The notes below the pieces were generated by a model. That model did not search any database and was not told the DNA's origin. It worked only from the letters and a program-made list of their open reading frames with translations. From contig CM063106.1 of the NCBI GenBank assembly GCA_031841125.1, forward strand, positions 12,524,001 through 12,588,000: a stretch of DNA of 64,000 nt. The letters run 5' to 3'. A program made the translations under genes and the position numbers. Shown here in pieces: positions 47,519-57,545 of this stretch. Source of the DNA: Acanthococcus lagerstroemiae (taxonomy: Eukaryota > Arthropoda > Insecta > Hemiptera > Eriococcidae). Positions within the stretch are counted from its first letter, which is position 1. The number at the start of each line of letters is the position of its first letter.

Positions 47519-48861
47519 TTTCTTCTTTCTTCTTATAACGCCTTCTCTATTTAGAGGTTGGCTATCCAAAGGGCTATTTGTATTTTGGAAATAGCTTTCC
47601 GGAAGAGTTTCGCCGACGAGCATCCAAGCCACCGTCGCAGGTCCTTCAGCCACGAGTTCTGTCGCCTCCCGATCGATCTTTTTCCGCTTATTTTTCCTTC
47701 CATAATTATCCGCAACAGCTCGTACTTTCCTCCCCGTAGTATGTGCCCCAAATACTCTATCTTGCGCCGTTTTAAACTGTTTAGCAGCTCGAGTTCCTTC
47801 TTCATCTTGTGTAGTACTTCCACATTCGGCACTCTCTGGGTCCAGGCTATCCGTAACATTCTGCGATATATGTAAAATTCTAGCGCCTGTATTCGTTTTT
47901 CAATGTCTTCATTTAGGGTCCAGCTTTCGCAGCCGTACATCAGTACCGGAAAAACATAGCATCGCACTATTCTCATTCTTAGCTCCAATTTCAACCCCGG
48001 GCTCGTGAGAATATTCCTCATGCTTAGAAAGGCATGCCTTGCCTGTTCGATTCTGCTGCGGATTTCGTGTTTATAATCGTAATTTTCTTTTAGTATCGTT
48101 CCAAGGTATTTAAAGGCGGGCACTTGTTCTATAGTTTCATTGTTGATCCGCAGTTCTGATTTGACAGGTTTCTTGGAGAACACCATCGTTTTTGTTTTTG
48201 AGGTGTTTAGTTTTAGACCCATTGCTTCGCTATGTTGGACAACGTTGTTCATCATTTTCTGTAGGTCCATTTGAGTGCTGGCTATGATTACCGTGTCGTC
48301 TGCATATCTGATGTTGTTGATTGCAAGGCCATTAACTTTTATTCCACCTGTTTCTTCGTAGAGAGCTTCTCTGAACACCACTTCTGCATATAAATTAAAA
48401 AGCATCGGTGATAAGACACAGCCTTGTCTGACTCCCCGCTGTATTTCAGCTTCTTCGGACGTAGCGTTGTCTATTCTGACTTCGGCAGTTTGTCCCCAGT
48501 ATAATTCAGAAATTATTCGGATATCGCGCTTGTCTATCCCTGTGGAAATGAGAATTTCTATCATTTTATTGTGCCTTACCGTGTCAAAGGCTTTTTGATA
48601 GTCAATGAAGCACGCATGTACATCTGTGTTCATGTCACGGCATCGCTGTATGAGCACGTTTGTAGCAAACAATGCTTCCCTGGTTCCGAGGCCGTTTCTG
48701 AATCCGAACTGGGTGTTGCTCATCTGTGATTCGCACTTGCGGTAAATTCTTAATTGTATGATCCGCAGGAAGATTTTGAGAACGTGCGACATTAGGCTTA
48801 TTATTCGGTATTCATCGCAATTCTGAGCTTTCAACTTTTTGGGTATCGTCATAATACACAA
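47519..48861 (-). pseudogene. 5'-truncated LINE with long reverse transcriptase ORF
   Basis: A single open frame of 436 codons (48861-47551) has no start Met of its own element: it opens in the middle of the reverse transcriptase with YRIISLMSHVLKIFLR. Order: QFGFRNGLGTREALFA, CFIDYQKAFDTVRHNKM, GVRQGCVLSPMLFNLYAE, the catalytic NNIRYADDTVIIASTQMD, then LNTSKTKTMVFSKKP and FKYLGTILKENYD. After these comes the tail RMLRIAWTQRVPNVEVL, RRKIEYLGHILRGGKYELL and a SW-LKDLRRWL end. That tail is typical of APE-type LINEs. The 3' end is an AAGAAGAAAG-type tail at 47520-47535. The catalytic and thumb regions appear intact, but the endonuclease and the first part of the reverse transcriptase are missing, so it cannot move on its own. 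Confidence 0.9.
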
Positions 48862-49063
48862 TTGGAAAATATTTTAAAATCTGCACAGGTTCATTTTGTG
48901 CATAAAACCATATCCTGATGTTACATAAAATACAAACAATTCTGAAAATATAATGTAATAATTATGTCATACATACTACAGTAAAATATTCAAACATCAA
49001 TTTTTATGAGTCTTCTCCTTTTGAGGGAGCCGAGATGCTTGTCTTCTTTCAGTGAGGACGTCT

Positions 49064-49965
49064 CTACCTCGTTAATTTCCTCCTCACTTTCTCGCCACGT
49101 TCTCTTTCATACCTTATTTTGTACACCCTTCTATTTATGATCCATTCCTGAATCGTATGTAAGGCCTGGGCTTCATTGCGCGGGACCAGATTCGCTTGTT
49201 CTGAAAGAAAAAGGTGCAGTTTTCAAAATAACTGTTGAACGATTTTTGTTTCAAGAAAATATAAAAAACTAACAACTGATTGTCCACAGAAAAACAAAGA
49301 CTACTGTTTTTTGTTGTTTTTTTGCATTCAAGTTGCTTATGTAGATTCCATATAACTTTGACGAACTTGACAGTCTACACAAACAACTAACAACTGCACC
49401 TCAAAAACCAGCACAGACTTTGTTTTTCTGTGAGCAATCAACTTGGCGATTACCTACTAAAATGTTAAAAGGAATGGGGGGTAACCGCCAAATTACAAAT
49501 GACTCTGCTCTCCTAAACAGCTCTTAAAATTTTTTTTTTTTTTGGTGCAGTATCAAGGACGCAACTAGGGTGTTTTTTGAACGGGATGCCGATTAAAAAT
49601 TTTCCGACGAATATTTTTCATTTCTTGGTTCAGCATTCGTCAAATTTCGCATTTGCTGATTGCCGATTGGCCGAATCTGAATTCTATATGACTTTGGAAT
49701 TTACCGAAAATTTACCGAACTTGTCGATTATTGGGAGGGGGGGGGGACAAGCATATTTGAGAAAATGACAAATGACCTTCCTTGGATTTTCTGAAAGTGG
49801 CAACCCTGATAAATCATCAAGTAGGTAGTTCAATAGTATTAAAACAAACTTACCAAGTTGAGGTCTTAAGGTCTGCGAATCAACACGTTCATAATGATCA
49901 TCGGCATATTTTTTCCTTTTAAGGTTACGTTCTTCAAGAAGTTCTGACTGTTTCTTACTTTTCAT
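49064..49965 (-). CDS. candidate host gene, two exons joined by consensus splice sites, unknown product
   Basis: Exon A (49965-49854) reads MKSKKQSELLEERNLKRKKY, then ADDHYERVDSQTLRPQL, and ends with CTTG before a donor GTAAGT at 49853. Exon B (49200-49064) follows a pyrimidine-rich acceptor CTTTTTCTTTCAG and reads QANLVPRNEAQALHTIQEWI and RRVYKIRYERERGEKVRRKL to TAG. The split codon G|AA gives Glu and the frame carries across, so phase agrees. The intron (49853-49201) is 653 bases. The joined 82-codon product is basic with possible helical segments. Start: the ATG at 49965 is the first after an in-frame TGA at 50005-50007, but exon A may also begin at an acceptor near 49994 and belong to a longer transcript with the cluster at 55 kb. 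I do not recognise the family. Confidence 0.5.
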
Positions 49966-50214
49966 TTTTGAAGGCGGTTTTTCTGTTGATGAACTAGGTA
50001 TCACTCATTGCTTTCCAAGTACTAACAATAATTTATCTGCAATACAGAAGTAAACGCTAACGAATTCGATTTTATAACATATCTGCCAACAATAATTGTT
50101 CCATCAAAATATAATCATTACACACGCCTGCTTGTGGTGGTCCATCTTAAGAGATTAATGAAACATTCAGTTACATTCATTTCCATCCCTCTCGGCACTG
50201 ATGCCAGAGACGAA

Positions 50215-50445
50215 ACTTGACTTTCAGTTGGGGGGGGGGGGCGGTAAAGAAGGAATATTTGCCTACAAACATTTTTTTTAACTGAAACTTTGCCAATTTT
50301 TCATCAAAGAATTTTTTAATTGAAAAAATAAAAAGAAATAAACAAACGTTCTAAGAAAATGAAAAATTCAAATGAACAGTATCAAAATTTGCCGAGTTTC
50401 AAATTGTTGGGAGTGTTTCCCCCTCCACCCATAGATTCGTTTCTG
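50215..50445 (+). mobile_element. G-tract MITE, CAGAGACGAAA family
   Basis: Left end CAGAGACGAAACTTGACTTT and G-tract, right end CATAGATTCGTTTCTG. Lies in the repeat that continues to 50792. Confidence 0.75.
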
Positions 50446-50792
50446 CAAATACAGATTGGAACCTTATCCTTCAAGTTCTCACATTTGCGCACAAGAGCAT
50501 ACCCTAGTCTGGGACGGTAAGGTGGAAAGATGTTAGATACTTGAGAGGAACACACACTTCCTTTACACATTAAGGTGTTCGTTATTTACTCTTGGAGATC
50601 TTTTTTTTTTAATTTTCTCTGATTCGTCTCCTAAACTGATCCCAATAAAATCAAAAAAAAAAAAAAAAAAGCCTACGAAGTTTCAGCTCGATTGGATTAG
50701 GGGAATCCGTGCCACAAGTTCCCTTTCATTGTTATGGGAAAAACACATATGGGGTTTTGACTTTTGTTCCAGACCAAATTTCCCTCCTGGGA
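50446..50792 (+). repeat. dispersed repeat, copy of 28485-28830
   Basis: Follows the 28.5-kb copy nearly base for base (AGCATACCCTAGTCTGGGA, GAGAGGAACACACACTTCC, GGGGAATCCGTGCCA) until it meets the TIR element fragment at 50793. Confidence 0.75.
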
Positions 50793-51360
50793 CATTCTTC
50801 AAAAATGTTGATATTTCAGGTATGTTTTTTCATGAAGGAAAGTAGGGGATATTTGAACTTTTTTTGATGGGAGTTGTTAAGAGGCGTTTTGTATAACATA
50901 TTGGTAACATAATGAATTCCATGCCAAAGGACACATAATAAAATACATACCGAAAGAGAATACCGAACAAAAAATGTTCTGCCGTCGAGTAGTAGATTCC
51001 AAAACAAAGAATTATATGGAGAGTTGATAAAGGCATTCTAACCCATCCATTAGATGTAATTATTTTTGGATGATGAACGTCTATCGTTGCATAAAGATGA
51101 TCATGCCGAAAGACAATTTTTTTCAATTCTTAATTTTAGACAATAATACGCAAATGCAGGAGTCTCGTCACAAAAAAAAACAAAAAAAAACGGGATTTGG
51201 TTTGCGGACTGTATTGCTCTGATAAGAATACCTATACAATTTGACCATTAATTGCGACGGAAAATATTGGAGCTTTTGTTTTGTAATTGGTTGAAAAAGA
51301 GTCATGCCGATGGACAAAAAACCGAGGGACAATTTTCAAAGCTGGCCATACTGACTCCCA
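50793..51360 (+). mobile_element. second copy of the 14.6-kb TIR element, right side missing
   Basis: Matches 14637-15230 for over 550 bases, including TGTTGATATTTCAG near the left end, CATGCCGATGGACA and GGCCATACTGACTCCCA at its right limit. The right terminal repeat of the first copy is absent. Confidence 0.85.
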
Positions 51361-51412
51361 CCTATGGGAGTGTTTCAACCTCCCACACCCCTATAGTTTC
51401 GCCCCTGACTGG

Positions 51413-51506
51413 TGCGATGCCTGAAAGGGTAGTTTCCGGTGCTGGGGGTGCGGTGTCATAGGGGCCACTTTGGCAATTGTGCATCGCCATACGTCTCACC
51501 ACACCA
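51413..51506 (+). mobile_element. R1-like LINE 3' tail
   Basis: GGTGCTGGGGGTGCGGTGTC then CATCGCCATACGTCTCACCA: the same element as at 24460-24568 and in the same orientation. No duplication could be read. Confidence 0.65.
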
Positions 51507-51875
51507 CATTCATTTCCATAATACATATGGAATCAACAGATAAGCGAGGGTTCTGTGGCCTGTGGTTCAAATTTTGTTGTAATAATCGAATTAGGCCATT
51601 CAAAAGAAAAGAGAACGAACAAAATACAGCGCACAGGACAATGTTTAGAACCACCAGTACAATGGCATCTTACAAGATCAGTAAAATTCACCGAAACTAT
51701 AAATTTTCATAAGCTTTGTGTGAGGTTCTTACAGAGAGACCTAACATATTGGAGAAGAATGAGCAGTGTTATATCGGATGAAACTCAGAAAGTACACCTA
51801 AAGTCACCAATCCTCATTCCAGTCTTTTTCAAAAAAGAAAGTAAAAATTCGCTGAGTAGTGTAATATATACCACG

Positions 51876-52157
51876 CAGGGGCGAAACTATATGGAGGTGT
51901 GGGTGTTGAACCCCCCCCCCCCCCCCCAATAATGTTGCAGTCGGCAAACTTGGAAACTATTCATTTGAATTTTTCATTTTTGAGGAATGTCTGTTTGTTT
52001 GTTTGTGTTTTTTTGAATTAAAAAATATTTCGATTAAGAAATTGGCATGTTTATAATTTTTTAAACATTTTGTCAGCGAATTTTTAGTTTAAAAAAATAT
52101 TTGTCAGCAAATTTTTCTTCTCCACCTTTTCAAACTGAAAGTCAAATTTCGTTTCTG
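51876..52157 (-). mobile_element. G-tract MITE, CAGAGACGAAA family
   Basis: Plus strand starts CAGGGGCGAAACTATATGG and a C-tract, ends TCAAATTTCGTTTCTG. Inverted relative to 31199-31529. The flank after 52157 matches the one before 31199 inverted. Confidence 0.75.
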
Positions 52158-52830
52158 AAAATGGAGTACCCTGGACTCCTGTCAGAGACTAGTCAGTCAA
52201 GAGTCGAAGGTAGGTTTCAAGCTGAGTATCGAACGTTATCTGAACGGTTGAAACAAAGCTGAAACATGGAAGACATTTCGAAAATTTGAAAGTCGATAGC
52301 AAACGTTGAATTTCGAATTTCAGTTACTATTCTGTTTTTACTGGATTCTCTGTTAGACCTAGAGCCTAAAATTTGAGAAAGTTGAACATTTTATTAAATT
52401 CTAAAAGTTGAAAGCAGGAGACTTATTTTCCAGCGTCACAAGATGAATCCGATAGCAAATGTTCTATTGTTCAATTTACGGGCTTTGGTCCTGGTGAATA
52501 TAGGAGGGAAATTTAGTCTGAAACAAAAGTCGAAACAACATGTGTTTTTCCCATAAAAACGAAAGGGAGCTTGTGGCACGGATTCCTCTCCATCCGATTA
52601 ACCTGAAACTTTGTAGTTTTTTGTTTTTTTTTTAATCTATTGGAACCAACTTAGGAGACGAATCAGAAGAAAGTCATTCAGAAAAAAATATCACTAAGCG
52701 TAAATAACGACCATCTTAATGTGTAAAGGAAGTTGCGTGTTCCTCTCAAGTATTCCTAACATCCTTCCAGCTTACCTTCCCAGATTAGGGTACGCTCATT
52801 TGAGCAAATGTAAGTGATTGGGGGATGAAA
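52158..52830 (-). repeat. dispersed repeat, inverted copy of the 28.5-kb family
   Basis: Inverted matches to 28485-29100 and 31040-31198, in a different order of pieces, so this copy is the most complete: TAGTCAGTCAAGAGTCG, GCTCTAGG-type, GGTGAATATAGGAGGG, GATTCCTCTCCATC. Confidence 0.65.
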
Positions 52831-53284
52831 AATTGAAAATGAATAAAGTGGGATTTATTTTACGTACATTTTTGGGGTTGGTAAAAAAAATTAGCATATT
52901 GTGGCCAGTCAGGTAATCCCGCCTTGTTAGTGAATAAAAACACTAACCGTTAATTTGTATACAAACTGTAAAATGATAATCCCCACACCCATTTTTATTC
53001 CAAAGTCCGATCGACGTGGGACAAACTGGGGTCTTCAAAAGGCAAGTAGAGACGTTGAATTGAGGAATGCATTCATTCTCATTTTCCTATTTTTTCTTTT
53101 TCGCGAAGAATGAAGATGAGCCCATTCTGAATGGGAAAAGAATGAAAGTGTTTTCCCTTAATTCGGCATCTCTGACGGCAAGGTCTCGTTTCTTTTTCGA
53201 GGGGGGAAAAAAAATCGCTCCCATTAAGCAAGACCAGAGCTAAACTTGAAATTTTTTATGGAAAGATCACTAAAATAGGAGTTT
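52831..53284. other. unrecognised DNA
   Basis: Nothing recognised. Confidence 0.3.
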
Positions 53285-53680
53285 TTGGGTCGTTGATTTC
53301 GAAAATTTCACCAGAAGATTTTTCTTTCAACCCGGAATTGACTGTTAGAGTTTTCTATTCTTGGAAAATTGAGTAACTAATCAAAATACGAGCAGTTTTT
53401 CGCATCGCTGAATTCGAAAGCTTCTATGAGCTTTCTTATTAAACTGCAATTTGGGCCCCAAAATTCAAAAGTAATTTCTAGGAAATCGAATAAAATATTA
53501 GAATCTTCTGGGTTGCTGAATTTGAAAATTTCATCAGATTCCTCTTGGATTCCCGATTTACGCTTCAAAGGCCAAAACTGATCTCCAGAAGAGATTAAAA
53601 TTGACTTCCCGGTAACCGAATCAAATATCGAAATTGGGAAGGGGAGAGGAGAGGTCGCCTAATTTGGAAATTCCATCAAC
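53285..53680 (+). repeat. degenerate tandem repeat of roughly 110 bases
   Basis: TCGTTGATTTCGAAAATTTC (about 53291), TCGCTGAATTCGAAAGCTTC (about 53405), TTGCTGAATTTGAAAATTTC (about 53515) and a weaker GCCTAATTTGGAAATTCC (about 53655) recur with related spacers. A single related unit is at about 8550-8690. Frequent AAAATTGAGTAACTAATCAA-type words follow each start. Confidence 0.7.
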
Positions 53681-54513
53681 GCGATAAATTTTAGATATTG
53701 ACTCTTGGGTAGGCCCCAAACACCAAAATGAGAGTCGAAATTGAACGAACTTGATTTAATCTTTCAACATTTTCATAACCATCAAATTACCAAAATTTAA
53801 AATGGAGGAAAAATTTCAAAATTTATCCAAGTATGAGTTATTATAAGGGGAACATTCCAGTCTTTAATAATCAAAAAACTATGAAATCGAACCAAAATTA
53901 GGAATTACAATAGTCGCTGTTTCAATCGATTACTTGGGTTTTCAATGCCAATTAATTTTTGTCAATCTTTGGACTTCAAATGTTGGCTGGTAAAGATGCA
54001 AGCTTCAATGAATTTTCTCTTCAACATTACGCGCAAAAATTGCTTAACCTAAGAATGATGAAGTCCAATCAAAGGTCCCAGGGTCATTACTAAATTTGTA
54101 ACAGCCCCCCCTCCCCCCACCTCAAACAAGAAAATGGAAATAAAACAACTTTCACTTCGATAGTACAATCATTTTTTATAAAATCATATATGCTGTTTGT
54201 GAAAATTCGGATTTGACGATTTAACCCTTTCTCAAGAGATTAGGATGTTTGTAATGATGAAAATGAATCAGCAATTTTTAGCATTTTCAAAAACAGTCTG
54301 TTAATTTGAATTTAAGATCGTAAGAACTCTCCACTTCAATAGTCTTCTCGATTTTTAAAAACTAATTAGTGCTCGTCCATTTCGATTTATGGGGTCTCTT
54401 AAGCTTGAATCAGATTCAAAATTTAGCGCATGTTCCAATTCAACTACCCTTAAGGTCAGTAATTAATGTCGATAGTCTATCCACTTTGAGATCCCATTCT
54501 GAGTTCTGGAGTC
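53681..54513. other. unrecognised AT-rich DNA
   Basis: Further loosely periodic AAATT-rich DNA, possibly decayed units of the preceding array. No gene. Confidence 0.25.
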
Positions 54514-54765
54514 CAGGGACGTACCGAAGAGTTTTTCTTGATGGAAGGGGGGGGGGGTAGAAATTGTGAAAGTCCCAACTGACTCAACTCAAAATTCCCA
54601 AGTATCAATGCAAAAGAAGAAAAACCTTTTGACTTGTTGGATTTTCCCAACCTCTCAACTCAATTCCCAAATATCAAAGCAAAAAAAAGAAACAAAAAAA
54701 AAACTCGCCTGACTGCAATGATAAATTTTCCCGTTGCCCCCTGCCCCCTTATCGGTACGTCCGTG
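54514..54765 (-). mobile_element. ACGTACC-ended hAT MITE
   Basis: CAGGGACGTACCGAAGAG at the left, ATCGGTACGTCCGTG at the right, with G-tract and CCCCCTTATC blocks. No clear octamer duplication: the right flank at 54766 passes directly into another MITE fragment. Confidence 0.8.
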
Positions 54766-54768
54766 CCT

Positions 54769-54994
54769 CCAATAATTTGGCAGTTGGCAAATTTTGAAAC
54801 TGTTCATTTGAATTTTTCATTTTCTAAGAACGTTGGTTCGTTTTTTTGTTTATTATTATTTTTTTTCAATTAAAAATATTTTAACTAAAAAATCGGCAAA
54901 TTTAAAAAAATTTTATTTTTAGTTAAAGTAAAAAATGTTTGTCTGCAAATTTTCCTTCTCCCCCCCCCCCCAACTGAAAGTCGTTTCGTCTCTG
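54769..54994 (-). mobile_element. G-tract MITE fragment
   Basis: CCAATAATTTGGCAGTTGGC, AAACTGTTCATTTGAATTTT and, at the right, CTGAAAGTCGTTTCGTCTCTG-like end. Left end lost at the junction with the hAT MITE. Confidence 0.7.
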
Positions 54995-55149
54995 TATACC
55001 AGAGCACAGTGAGAAACAAACATACGAAGGAAGAATTTCCAATGTTAATATCTTGAAAGGTGAATCTTCAATGTAAGATACAAACAGGGCTTTTAAAACT
55101 ATTTGCGCGCTGTAACCTTTACTCAAAATTAGATTCAGCTGTAACTTAC

Positions 55150-55937
55150 CAGTCTGGAAGGCGATACAGTGGAATGAAACTTTTGTCCACCTCAATTGTC
55201 TGTCACCTTCGACAATATAGCTTCCGCGATTTGTGGTTTACAGGGTCATCTGCAACAGTGAATCGATACCGCTGTGTTCACTGTATTATTTGATTCCTCC
55301 TCCTCAGCTTCAACACCGCTGTATATCTAATTCAATTATACAGAAACAGATCAGCTAGAAGTATTATTGTCACTCGGTGTTTGTTCATGAAAATATCAAC
55401 AGGTGCTCACCAAAGAGGAAATAGAATTATCGTTTTGTTCGTCCTCGTTATCACGGAATGCTGTCGTTATAATATCTTCTTGGATTTCTTCTCATCCCTC
55501 CATGTTCATAAGTAAATTGTTTTTCACTCACCTCATCGATTTCTTTTACTTGAAGATTGCTCGTCGTCGGCTGCTCCTTCCTTTCCGGAATGTTATGCTA
55601 TAATATAACCAAATGTCCTCAAATTGGTACTTGTCTCACGAATACACATGTAAGTGCCGGTATTTTACATGAAAATAAACTTTGGAAGTTTTCTAATAGG
55701 GTGATGAGAATCGCTTAAGATAGGATCTAACAACTTACCAGTAAAGATCGAGTAGTCCGTTTAATAAATTTTCCACTTCTGGGATCGTAATACAATTCTT
55801 CTCTTCTCGTCTCTTGGTCCATTTTTTTCTACCATCCATCTCTGCAATGGAGCACCAAGAATTACCAACATATATGCCGCGTACCATAAATCGAAAAATG
55901 CCAAACAATAATAACACGTAACTGAGATTAACTTACC
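55150..55937 (-). CDS. candidate host gene with short introns, unknown product
   Basis: The minus strand shows a dense run of consensus splice sites. Exon 0 ends 55937 before GTAAGT; a 95-base intron ends TGCTCCATTGCAG; exon 1 is 55841-55739 with ATG at 55822, reading MDQETRREELYYDPRSGKFI and KRTTRSLL, before GTAAGT. A 141-base intron ends GGTTATATTATAG. Exon 2 starts at 55597 and reads HNIPERKEQPTTSNLQVKEI then DE before GTGAGT at 55531. Phase fits between exons 1 and 2. If 55531 is not a donor the frame continues 26 more codons to a TGA. Further sites follow (donor 55410, acceptor 55319, acceptor 55250, donor 55149) and acidic peptide-like frames (EDIITTAFRDNEDEQN; EAEEEESNNTVNTAV) lie beside them, but I could not join them all in phase. 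The product is unrecognised. Exon 1 also has a second open frame starting MDGRKKWTKRREEK, so the true frame is uncertain. It may be the 5' end of the gene at 49-50 kb. Confidence 0.45.
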
Positions 55938-56339
55938 TATTCACAAATAATTAATTTGTAGTTTCAGAGAGATGACACAAGACGAACGTTATACGTTAAT
56001 CGTGCCGACCTGCCGAACTGATCGTTATTTTTAAAAGTTGTAAACACAAACAGAAACGACAAATCTTTTAACTTTACACGGCAGGTGGCAGCTGTGTAGG
56101 CGTTGAATCGGGATTCACGGGTACTGTACGCTCATAAGCGCAAATTATGAAATTTACATTCGTTTTACGGATACGTAGAACTGTGGTATTACAACTACGA
56201 AAATTAGTTCGCGGACCTTACCACTACTGCATTTTCCTTGCAGTATATATTTTCTCGTTATAAATATTTTGTTTTACATTAGTATGATGGCCTCCTTATG
56301 TTGGACGTTGGGGAAATATTCACAACCCTTACCAAAACT

Positions 56340-57240
56340 CTGCTCGCTCGCGACGATGAGTAACAATGTTATTTTTTGGTAACATGAGGAAAATGTTTCG
56401 AACACTTCTTGGTGACGCACTTTTGAATGGTTTTGTTGATTCTTCGAAGGTCGATTTCAGCCAGTCCATCGGTATCTTGCCCGCTTTATATATGCTATTG
56501 AATAGCTTTGTCAACCTTGTTATTCCTTCTGCGTCTCTTTCCACCATCAACTTCAGCATTTCTACATGGATTTGGTCGGGGCCTGGCGCTTTATTGTTTC
56601 TTTGGCACGTGATGGCATGTATTACCTCACTGCGAGTGATTTCTGGGCCTTCGTCTAGGTGCGTTTCCACAATTCCTGCCTTTGGATCCGTGCGCTCATC
56701 TTGGAAAAGCTCTTGCACATACTCCCGCCATCGTTTCAGCTTATCTTCTATTCCTATGATGATGGAGTTATTCGCATTTCTTAGTATGCTGGTATATTTT
56801 CTGCGGTTTCTCCCGGTTATTTCCTTAATCTTCTTGTGCACGTTGAAGTGATCATGTTTGCTCTATAGTTTTTCGATTTCTTCACATTTCTCGGACCACC
56901 ACTTTTCTTTGGCTGTACGGCAAGCTTTTTGAATGGTTTTGTTGATTCTTCTAAATTCAGCTCCGTCGTTCTTTGCTGCTCTTCTGTTTTCCATCATTTG
57001 GAGTATTTCTGGGGTCATCCATGTCTTCCTTGCCGTGTTTTCCTCTACTTTTAAATTCCCTTCCTGGGTCCTGGTTATCGCTGTTTTGATGGTGTTCCAC
57101 ATTTCTTCGATGTTGTTCTCTTGTGTGTTGGGCGATTTGCTTCTCATCCTGTCCTCCAACTCCGCACTCGTTGTCTTTTTAATATTTTCGGACGTTAGTA
57201 TTCTTACGTCTACAAGTTTCTTATGTTTTTCTCCTCACAC
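56340..57240 (-). pseudogene. LINE fragment spanning the linker and the start of the reverse transcriptase
   Basis: Minus 57159-56863 reads ARKTWMTPEILQMMENRRAA and KACRTAKEKWWSEKCEEIE, the linker between endonuclease and reverse transcriptase of APE-type LINEs. After a break, 56841-56329 reads RWREYVQELFQDER, then HAITCQRNNKAPGPDQIHVE, the conserved first block of the reverse transcriptase, and TRLTKLFNSIYKAGKIPMDW to KSTF. Beyond KSTF the expected IPIPKK is replaced by ESTKPFKSA, a shifted repeat of an upstream 25 bases. The domain is the same kind as at 47519-48861 but from the 5' half; the two do not overlap. Confidence 0.8.
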
Positions 57241-57330
57241 TACTGTGTAGAATTTTAGTTCGCAGAGAGATCTACTGAATAGAGAGAAAACTCCTTCCAG
57301 AGATTATGAATTTTTTAACGGGTCGTCGTT

Positions 57331-57545
57331 AGAGGTCTGGTTGGCCGAGTGGATAGCGCGTTGGTCTCAAAATCCGGAGTTCCCCGGATTCGATCCCTCG
57401 TAGCAACTCGCCAGATGTTCGACCTAGGTCGGTTTTTCGGCCAAAAGTGAAGCGGGCTAAAATAGCCTAGCAGCCTCCCCGACGTCTCTGAGGTTAATGC
57501 TCGAAAGGGCGGATTCCAGGGCTCGGGTTGAGAGCAAATTAGAAA
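57331..57545 (+). mobile_element. tRNA-headed SINE, family A
   Basis: TGGTTGGCCGAGTGGATAGC and GGATTCGATCCC mark the head, CGACCTAGGTCGGTTTTTCG the body, GGGTTGAGAGCAAATTAGAA the tail. Confidence 0.9.
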
